DNA of 64,000 nt from Pithys albifrons albifrons (Eukaryota > Chordata > Aves > Passeriformes > Thamnophilidae), in NCBI RefSeq assembly GCF_047495875.1, contig NC_092458.1, forward strand, positions 112,269,727-112,333,726, read 5' to 3'. Position 1 is the first letter of the stretch. Every line of letters begins with the position of its first letter. Shown here in pieces: positions 56,001 through 64,000 of the stretch. A program made the position numbers and the translations under genes. The notes beneath the pieces are model-generated. The model was not told where the DNA came from and made no database searches. It saw nothing but the letters and a program-made list of their open reading frames with translations.

Positions 56001-59000
56001 ATTATTTTGAAAATAATTGCATGCTGAAAAGAGTCACTGCTAAACCCATCCTGTAACTGTTGAAATACAGATTTCTCTCCAGGTCAGCATGGCTGCAGTT
56101 TGTTTTCATTCACGAAAGTAAATTCACTGCTAAGGGAAGAGAGCTTCAAGTCTTCCATGCTTTATTTTGAAACATTATGTCAGGTATGTGGCCTAAAGAG
56201 ACACCACACCACAGGGCAGAGGGACTGTGCCTGCTCTATGGGGCAGGAGCTCAGTGAACTCACAGGAATAACAGCAAAGTCCAAGCTGGAAGCACAGCGT
56301 GTAGCTATGCCAAGATGCCCACCTGTGGCATGATCAGAAATTAGACCTTCTCTGCACTAAATGCATGCAAGAGATAATTCATGCTACTAAGAGAAAGCAA
56401 TACAAATGCACAAAGCAGAGTACCAGGGAGGTCTCTTGCAGCTGTTTTACAGAGAATGAACAGAAGCGCTGTAATGGATTTGCTCCAAAATTGACAAGGA
56501 AAGGCTACAGCCAGGGGGCAGAAGCCAGCTCTCCTAATTCAGTGCACTCCCAACAGGTTTATCCTTCACACCCCTAAACGTGGGTCAGTTGCTTACCGAG
56601 GACAGAAGCCAGTGATGGTAACTGACTGAAATGAGATCAACTTAGCAAGAGAAAATCCAGAATTAGTTCATCTTGGATGTGATAAAAAGAGAGACAGTCC
56701 TTAAACACTGCTGGCACTTCAACTCTACATATTTATAAAATAATTTTTTTAGTTAATGATCACCTAATAAAGTTGCAGGAACGTTTCCAACACAAGTTTC
56801 TGATTTGTTACTGCCAGTTAGAAGATCCCCATCCCACCTGAACAGGAAAGCCACCAAATGTTGCGACTGGCAGTCCTAAGCAGCACAGCCCGTTGAATGG
56901 CTCTTTAACCTCAAAGGCATCTTGTAACCATTGTGCTGTCTCCCCTGGAGGGATCCACACTCTGGTGTACACAGCAGCCCGTGGAGACCACCCTGGACAG
57001 CTGCTGCAACAGCAGAAACTCTTAACTCTCCACACAGGAGCAGGAGGGTGTTTTTACTCTACCTATTATGTCCAGATGAGTACCATTAAAGAACAGGTTA
57101 TGCCCTATGAACAGGAGACTCCAGCATAATTATCTCACAGTAATACACTGAAATCTCAGTGTGGGAGTCTCCAATACCACTGTATTGTCATGCCAGCAGC
57201 CTGAATGAAAGCTGGGCACACCAGCTGATAATCTTAAAACCACACAGAAGAGCATAATCACCACACTTGGCAAGTAAGGACTTTTCCATCACTTTCTTCT
57301 TATAAAGAAACAGCACTGGGGAAACATAGTTATTTCTACGTAGCAGGTTTACAAACCTACCCATACTATTTTGCTTACTCCACAATCTCAAACTGAATAA
57401 TCCTTCAAAAGCTATTAATCAGCTTTCATTATCTCAAAATTGCTTTTCGCTTGCTTGCAATTAAGGACTAATATCCAAAGAGTTAGAAATTTATAAGGTA
57501 ATTAACAATAATGAGTAACTTTTAAAGTATGATCAACTGTTGGATATCAACAGATGTCTTAGTTTTGCACAGTGAACTTTTCCCCCCATGTTTATACAAG
57601 CTAAAAACCAAGATTCATTTAGCAGAGGTTGAACATTCACCAGATAATACTACATCTGCCTATTCTTTCTTTAGAAGGCAACTTGTTATAGACAAAAATA
57701 TCTGCAAACTACCAATTATTGTGGATTCAGAAGGTTTTATGGTGACACTGACATGACAAAAGATCTATTTTTACAAGTGTAAAGAGTATTTCCAGTTTAG
57801 AATAAGGAACATTGCAATCAGCTCATATCCAGGACAAGAATCTGCTCAGCATTTGTAAATATCACCACATGAAATTCATTTCCTTTCCTTGTGCTTCCCT
57901 ACAATGAAATGTTGGTCAAGCAGTGCTAAAAACTTTTTTTAGTAGGTCAAAAGCATATTAAGCATTAGAATAGATTAGAATATCAAACCAAATTAGTGAG
58001 CTAGGTCTAAGATTATAAAGAGTGTATGATGTTACTTTTCAGCCACTTTTCAGCATAATATCAAGAAGTTTTAGTTATGTTAATGAGACTCATTTCTTCT
58101 GAGGAAAAATTATACACTTTTTTCATGTATTTCCCTACATGTGGCATCCAATGTAACACAAATGCAAGTCACCCACTACCCTCCAAAATCCCCACTTACA
58201 GGTTCATCAGGTAGATCTTACTCACACAAGGAGCTGCAGGGCAGAACTCACAAGAGGATGAAATCTGATCCTCTTTAAGTCCAGGTTATAACTCACAATA
58301 AAAGGTGGAAGCACCTGATTCAGCTGCAGTCCGGAGAGTGCTCAGAAACTCTTTGTGATAAGAAAGTAGGGTGTTAATCCCCAGAACATAATCAAGAATT
58401 TATTTCATCAGTATTTCCCTGCTTTTTTCTTCTGGCAGAGCAATAAGAGGCATTAAGCTGTTGCCATAGAGAGAGTAAGCAGAACAAATATCCAAGCATT
58501 TTGCAGTTTTCTTTAGCAGCAATCACAGAATAGCAAAACTTGAGGAAACAAAGATGTTCTGAAGACTCTAACCTATGTATAATATCTCAGTTAGACAATA
58601 AGTCAACCATTTGAAGGTTTAAAATATATTTAGCTGTTTCATTTAGAGTTGCAGAACAGTAAGCTATAAAAATGACACTTAATATGCAATTTTTTCTTCT
58701 AGTTGTACTGCAGTCTTTCACATTTTGGTTTTCTCTCGGAAACTATGTCCCAGTTTAGAAAGCCCATGCTTATCTATACATAAGGAATGACTCATACTGA
58801 TGAGGGAAAAATAGTTTATGTAGAGAAAATAAGCATTATGTCTGTTGGATTAATGTTTCCAACAGTTGGTACACTGCTTGGGGAGTGAACAGTACTAGCC
58901 TAAAAGCAGTGTGACTGCCTACTTTAGGATGAGATTGTTCACATTTAACCAATTTCAAGACTTCTCTACAAAACATTCACAGTAAGCATTTTTAGCTGGA

Positions 59001-59346
59001 GGGCTGACTCTACTGGTGCTGCTGCCCTGCTTAAGGAACCTGGTTCTCTGTGCAGCACCATAAAGGGCTGTGACCTCTCAGGCACCATAGCACACTCCTC
59101 CCCCCTTGCCACACAAACATTCCCTTCCCAACAGCATGACCACCAAGAAAGAGGAGGCCCTTATTCTGGAGGCAGAGCATCCCATATAGTGCTAGCCAGG
59201 AAAATCTGGGGTCAGAATAATTTCTAATGATAAGTCAGAAGTTCTTGTAAGCTTGGGGGCCAACAGTTTTTATTTTAAGATAAAAAATTGCAAGAGTTCT
59301 TGCAGGTTAAAGATGCACTTTCTGAATGTTTTCACTTTTCCAACAG
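53067..59346. other. Probable last intron or 5' flank of HTR1F
   Basis: No gene recognised in this 6.3 kb. It ends in a good splice acceptor at 59346, so at least its right part is probably the last intron of HTR1F. I could not identify the partner donor or an upstream exon from sequence alone. Short open frames, such as 54842-55147 and 56893-57129, lack any supporting motif. An A run lies at 54305-54316. Confidence 0.5.
59325..59346 (+). promoter_or_regulatory. HTR1F: Predicted splice acceptor before the HTR1F coding exon
   Basis: The sequence GTTTTCACTTTTCCAACAG ends with AG at 59345-59346. It has a pyrimidine-rich tract directly before the AG and no other AG in the preceding 20 bases. The exon would start GTAACTGC, 38 bases before the ATG. 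Mammalian HTR1F is also known to keep its whole coding sequence in one exon with spliced 5' untranslated exons, so the arrangement fits the family. RNA data would be needed to confirm it. Confidence 0.65.
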
Positions 59347-59384
59347 GTAACTGCTACGGGTAAAGATCACCTTTAAAAGGGAAC
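59347..59384 (+). other. HTR1F: Predicted 5' UTR part of the HTR1F coding exon
   Basis: This is the 38 bases between the predicted acceptor and the start codon. They end GGGAACATGG, with A at -3 and G at +4, a strong Kozak context. No upstream ATG lies within it. Confidence 0.6.
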
Positions 59385-60485
59385 ATGGATTTAATAAACT
59401 CAACTGAACAAAACAGTACATCAGAACCGTTCAAATGGGTGACATCCAAGATTCTCATTTCCATTACCCTGTCTGTGCTTGCACTAATGACAACAGCCAT
59501 CAATTCTCTTGTGATGACTGCAATAATTGTGACAAGAAAACTCCACCACCCGGCCAACTATCTAATCTGCTCTCTTGCAGTGACTGATTTCCTTGTGGCA
59601 GTCCTGGTGATGCCCTTCAGCATTGTCTACATTGTAAAGGAGACCTGGATCATGGGGCAAGTGGTGTGTGACATTTGGCTGAGCGTGGACATCACATGCT
59701 GCACATGTTCCATCTTGCATCTCTCTGCCATTGCATTGGACCGGTACAGAGCGATCACAGATGCTGTGGAATATGCACGGAAAAGGACACCTAAGCATGC
59801 TGCCATCATGATAGCAGTGGTGTGGATCATATCCATTTTTATCTCCATGCCACCTTTGTTTTGGCGGCACCAGACGGCCAGCAGGGACGACGAGTGCATC
59901 ATCAAGCACGACCACATAGTTTCCACCATTTACTCCACATTTGGCGCCTTCTACATCCCACTGGCCTTGATTCTGATCCTTTATTACAAGATATACAAGG
60001 CAGCAAAGACATTTCACAGGAGAAGCGTCAGCCGGATTGTAAGGGAGGAGGGGGTAAATGGACAAGTCCTTTTGGATGCAGGTGAAAGAAGCACCAAATC
60101 AGCTTCAATGCCCAGCACAGCAGAGAAGACATCAGATCCCCTGGTGAACTCTGATAAAATCAACGTCACCTTACGAAGTCCCAGGTCTGAATCTAAGCAT
60201 GAGAAGTCCTGGAAAAAACAGAGAATCTCTAGCACAAGAGAGCGAAAAGCAGCAACTACGCTGGGTCTGATCTTGGGGGCATTTGTGATGTGCTGGCTCC
60301 CTTTTTTTGTAAAAGAAGTAGTTGTTAATACATGTGAAAGATGTCACATCTCAGAAGACATGTCTAATTTCCTAACATGGCTGGGATATATAAATTCCCT
60401 TATTAACCCTTTAATCTACACAATCTTTAATGAAGATTTCAAGAAAGCCTTCCAGAAGCTTGTGCGATGTAGGCAATACTTTTAA
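59385..60485 (+). CDS. HTR1F: 5-hydroxytryptamine (serotonin) receptor 1F
   Basis: A 366-residue class A GPCR in a single exon, the same length as I recall for mammalian 5-HT1F. It should bind serotonin at the plasma membrane of neurons and lower cAMP through Gi/o. Two N-glycosylation sites (N5, N10) precede TM1. N40 (1.50) and D68 (2.50) mark TM1 and TM2. TM3 has D102 (3.32), the amine counter-ion, and DRY at 119-121. C95 and C171 form the extracellular disulfide. TM5 has S184, T185 and A188 before P192, TM6 has CWLPFF at 303-308 and E311 (6.55, typical of the 1E/1F pair), and TM7 has NPLIY at 341-345. Loop 3 (about 207-288) is basic and Ser/Thr-rich. C362 could be palmitoylated. The choice of 1F over 1E rests on the almost complete match of TM2-TM5 to 5-HT1F, including WIMGQVVCDIWLS and RDDECIIKHDH. 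The start ATG has a strong Kozak context and no in-frame alternative is better. The frame is intact. Confidence 0.97.
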   Translation: MDLINSTEQNSTSEPFKWVTSKILISITLSVLALMTTAINSLVMTAIIVTRKLHHPANYLICSLAVTDFLVAVLVMPFSIVYIVKETWIMGQVVCDIWLSVDITCCTCSILHLSAIALDRYRAITDAVEYARKRTPKHAAIMIAVVWIISIFISMPPLFWRHQTASRDDECIIKHDHIVSTIYSTFGAFYIPLALILILYYKIYKAAKTFHRRSVSRIVREEGVNGQVLLDAGERSTKSASMPSTAEKTSDPLVNSDKINVTLRSPRSESKHEKSWKKQRISSTRERKAATTLGLILGAFVMCWLPFFVKEVVVNTCERCHISEDMSNFLTWLGYINSLINPLIYTIFNEDFKKAFQKLVRCRQYF

Positions 60486-62835
60486 GAGCTTTTGTTCATA
60501 TAAGGAGAACACACTCATTGTTTTTTAACCTGTATAAATTTATATAACTGAGATGGCATTTGTTGTATTTAAGGAAAGGCACCAAGACTCTGTATTTACA
60601 TTGTGACTTTTTTTTAATAAGTAGTATTTGGAGCATAAATTGCCCAAGTTTTAAAGAGATGGATCATCTGGGATCAGTTTTGCTCTAGAAAATGAGGTAG
60701 CATATTGTGGCTCTGATTCAGCTGGGATTTGCACAGCTGCGTAGCTTGAAGCATAAGGTATTATCTTAAATATGAAGGAAATGCACACTTGAAGTAGACA
60801 AAGTTTTTTTTAAAAAGTAACCCTCAAGCATCAATGAAATTTTAAGTATAACAATGCACAGGTTTTTAACTCTCCTAATATAGAATAGAAAATACAATAT
60901 GAAATCATGACAGTATTTAATAAGCATGGCACAGACCTGCAGGATAGAGCCAAGCCATTTCCAGCAAAGGGTAGTAGCTTTAACTATATCTACCATCATG
61001 CTATACTGATTAGCTGAGTGCAGCTGCAGCCCTGCCTTCTCCCATAGATGAGGGTCTTCCCCTTGTTGTGCCCCCACAGCACCCCAGCAGCAGTCAAAGG
61101 GCTTTCTTGGGTTACCAGTTTCATAGCAAGTGTTGTGAGCCCTCTGCCACTGCACACCTACAACAGACATGAGCATAACCCCAAGGGAAACAGCCTCCAG
61201 TGAGCTGGGTACACATAGTGCCCAGTGCTCTGAGATACCACTGCCATGGGAATTGGGGAAGGAAAGCTCATAAAGAACAGCTGGTCCTCCTTATGGAGAC
61301 ATAAAAAGGGAGAAAATGTGAGATACTCCTTTGTTCCTGTCCCCATCCCTACCTCACAGTCCTGGCCAAGCACAGTACCTGTGACTTGAAGCACCAAACC
61401 CAACCACACAGCTTGTGCCAAGGCCCCCAGCGCACTGCTGCCTAGTGAGGTTTGGCTGAAGGCCACCTAATGAAGACCTGGGGGTAACAGCTCTGGCTCA
61501 GCACGTTCAGCCTTCCATCCTCAGCAGCCTGATGTGCCCCAAGTCTTGAGTGCCTGGAGCACTAGGGCTGTGGAACCTCTTACCAAGCATGTGAGAAAGC
61601 CCCACAGTGCTGGCAGCAGGGCTGTCTGGAAAAGGTTGTGCAGCAGCTTCAGCAGTCAGGGCAGGTGGAGTGACCTCAGTATGAAGTGCATACCTGGGCA
61701 GGGGATCCTGTGCGTACACACTGGCAGGCACAGGCACCTTTAAACCCTTCCTTCCCCCAGAGCATCTAGTCCATATCCCCAGTTCCAGAAGAGCTAAAAA
61801 GGCCTTGTAGGCACAGCCTGGCCAGCTTGTTCAGTCAAAGGTAACCTCAATGAACAAATCCTTTCTCAGGCAAGACATCACCTTGGCAAATCCTGATTGA
61901 CATGCTCTAGATGTCAAGCCACGGTGCAAGACCAGCCCTCACCTCAAAACCAGCAGTGAAAGTTTGCTGACAGTTAAGGGTGCTTTTGCTCCCACATGCA
62001 GACAAGTGACTAAGAGCCACACCATAACCCAAGGACAGGTTTTACACTTTCCAGGACAAACAGATTCAGGCTGTGTCACTAAGAGCCCAGCTTGGAATTC
62101 ATTGCCAGGCATTCAGTGCTGCCTCACAGGAATAGGGACTTGAGGGTCCTTAAATGAACTACAAAGCTGGCTGGCTGTAACAGTATTCTGCAAAGGTGCT
62201 ACAATTTGGCACCTGGGCCAGGAGCTTAGGAACACCACAATGGAGACAGGAGACCTCTATGTTCACACTTAGTCTGGGAAAGGTGTCACCTGTCTTTGCA
62301 GTTGTTCTTTCAGGAGACTTTCAGTGGTTTGCAGTAGACAAGAAAACAGGGGGGAAAAAAGAGCCATCACTGTCTTATGTCCCTCCCTCTCTCCTTCCTC
62401 CATATTACAAACTCCGGAGATTTTTTTTTTATTTTGCTCTCTGGTTACCATCTGACACAACAGCTGCCAGAAAAGTTTCTGTGAGATGACAAGGTTTGAA
62501 ATTTGAGATGTTGAACTAATTTGTTTCTGCCACTTGCAACTTACTGTATTCTGCTTTCACATCAAGGTCGAAATGAAATGCTATTCAGAAATAGTAGAAA
62601 CAGTGCATTCGCTTTAGCATTGATTTTAATGCAGCCAGGAATCTAATGGAAATCTCACTTGTCATATTATGTACCTCCAGCACAGCAGTAGCACAGCTAA
62701 ATTTTGAGGATATCAGGATGTGACAGAATGGAATTGGCTCATGCTCAGAACAAAACTAGTGCACTTCACTACCACTGCAGCCAGAGCACAGCCTCTGCAG
62801 CCCCCATGACCTCAGCAATGGCTGCATTATGCTGA

Positions 62836-62841
62836 AATAAA
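62836..62841 (+). promoter_or_regulatory. Candidate poly(A) signal (AATAAA) downstream of HTR1F
   Basis: This is the first canonical AATAAA that I see after the HTR1F stop codon, about 2.35 kb downstream. It sits in GAAATAAAGAAATTGC, with a T/G-containing stretch (CTGTGCTCTGCTGTTTCC) about 20 bases after it. Whether it is used is unknown, and a variant signal closer to the stop is possible. Confidence 0.25.
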
Positions 62842-63384
62842 GAAATTGCTTTAAACATCAGCTGTGCTCTGCTGTTTCCAGAAAGAGCCATGAAATCTAG
62901 CTTTGTAAAACAATTAAAAGGAGGCAGCAAAGACAATCCCACTAAAACATTTAATATTGAAGACTTTTTTTTCCCGTGTTTCCTGAGTACTGACTCATAA
63001 CACTGTGTATCTGGGGGCATCTATTCCTCTCCCTGCTTCTCCCTTCGCGACTGCTGGAGTATAGAGTACATTGTTTATCCTCTTGCAGGCAAGATGTTTG
63101 ACAATATCTTGTGAAATCAAATTAGAAGAAAAAAGTCGGGGCTGCTTTTTAGGAGAAAAGATACTTAAAATACTCATTTAAATAATAATGGATAAAACTC
63201 AAAGAATGGAACCATATGTAGATAAACACAAAATAGCTGTCATTTATGCACTGCTAACAGTATTATATTCTGAATCTAATTAAGATGCTAAATATTTCTC
63301 AAGATGCGGGGTGGTTTCTTTTGTACTATTTTCACTGAGCTGTATCTGCTCACCCTTCAATACCCAGTGGTGGAAGAGAACTAC

Positions 63385-63390
63385 AATAAA
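63385..63390 (+). promoter_or_regulatory. Second candidate poly(A) signal (AATAAA)
   Basis: AATAAA within ACTACAATAAATCTAATC, followed about 15 bases on by GTGGGCAGTTGTTCT, a G/T-rich element of the usual kind. It lies 2.9 kb after the HTR1F stop codon, and its use is unproven. Confidence 0.22.
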
Positions 63391-64000
63391 TCTAATCAAA
63401 CAAGTGGGCAGTTGTTCTATTAAAAGCACTTGTGGCTTGTGGACCATCATTTCTTGGTGTCTGACTGCGACTCATCACTAGTTCCCTGACAGAATTCACT
63501 GTGCCAAACACTTTCTCCCACACCACCACACGGTATCATTTCATCTCTAGCATTTACCCATGCATATGATGTGTTCAGAAAAAAAAAAACATTAATTCCT
63601 CCTTCAAGAGGCATAAAGGTTAAGATTTCTGCAGGATACTGCTCCCCTCCCCATGAAGCATGCAGGCATCCACTGGACCTTAGCACCAGATTCAAGGAGC
63701 AAGATTTTATGAACTGGAGCTAAAATTTTTTCCACATAGCTCTGTGCTCTGAGAGAGTTCAGTTTCAGCAAACAGCAAAAAAATATGTCTGATTTCCCGT
63801 CTCTATCAGAAGACTGTGTATGTGTATGCGTATTTCAGAGAAAGGGTTTACATCTCCTCCAGAGTTTTGACAAAGCTTTCTGGATCCCTATTCCTGCTGC
63901 AGCTACCCTCACCATTGCTGTTTGCTGCCCAGCCATCAGTTTAGATTTCATCCCACACCCAGAGAACTGGCTTGGAGCAGCTGACCCACTCCCACTGCAG

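Larger units (their letters stand above)
60486..64000. other. HTR1F 3' UTR and downstream flank
   Basis: No second gene recognised. The first 500 bases are AT-rich, as expected for a 3' UTR, while about 61020-61760 is more GC-rich and free of CpG clusters. The first exact AATAAA after the stop that I found is at 62836, with another at 63385. Earlier only AATAAG occurs, near 60617 and 60920. The short frames on both strands have no known domain. The window ends in unique sequence. Confidence 0.5.

Noticed and set aside
59562..60065. 167-codon open frame on the minus strand
   Set aside because: It lies wholly antisense to the HTR1F coding sequence, has no recognisable domain and is a by-product of the conserved codons on the other strand.
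59822..60085. 87-codon plus-strand frame inside HTR1F
   Set aside because: It is an out-of-frame overlap with the receptor and resembles no protein.
1..64000. tRNA genes, rRNA, CRISPR arrays, bacterial operons
   Set aside because: None seen. No tRNA A and B boxes with a foldable cloverleaf were noticed, and the window is clearly vertebrate nuclear DNA.

Overview
The window looks like nuclear DNA from a bird. The reasons are several CR1 non-LTR retrotransposon copies with the bird-type 3' end (repeats of the ATTCTATG kind), a solo LTR of an avian endogenous retrovirus type, AT-rich non-coding sequence with few CpGs, and one intact vertebrate receptor gene without introns in its coding part. 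A neoavian, possibly songbird, source fits the LTR, but I cannot name the species from sequence alone.

Layout. Positions 1 to about 59,340 hold no protein-coding gene that I can recognise. The stretch is AT-rich unique sequence broken by CR1 fragments at about 702-845, 8694-9118, 17461-17925 and 52252-53066 (all minus strand) and older-looking copies at about 20690-20935 and 24775-25290 (plus strand). It also holds a complete solo LTR at 43086-43713 flanked by a 5-bp target-site duplication, plus small simple repeats, tandem duplications and hairpins. Every other open frame in this stretch is short, has no family resemblance that I can see, and is what chance gives in AT-rich DNA.

At 59385-60485 on the plus strand lies the only clear gene, HTR1F, the 5-HT1F serotonin receptor. 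It is a 366-residue class A GPCR with all the aminergic hallmarks. A good splice acceptor ends at 59346, 38 bases before the start codon, so the coding exon is probably the last exon of a gene whose 5' untranslated exon or exons lie upstream. Much of the 59 kb to its left is therefore likely HTR1F intron or 5' regulatory sequence. The 3.5 kb after the stop codon holds the 3' UTR and flank, with no other gene recognised.

I found no evidence for a new biological system, gene cluster, CRISPR array or unusual enzyme. The most useful observations are the HTR1F exon structure and its variable segments, the datable solo LTR, the two age classes of CR1, and a few local repeat and hairpin structures.
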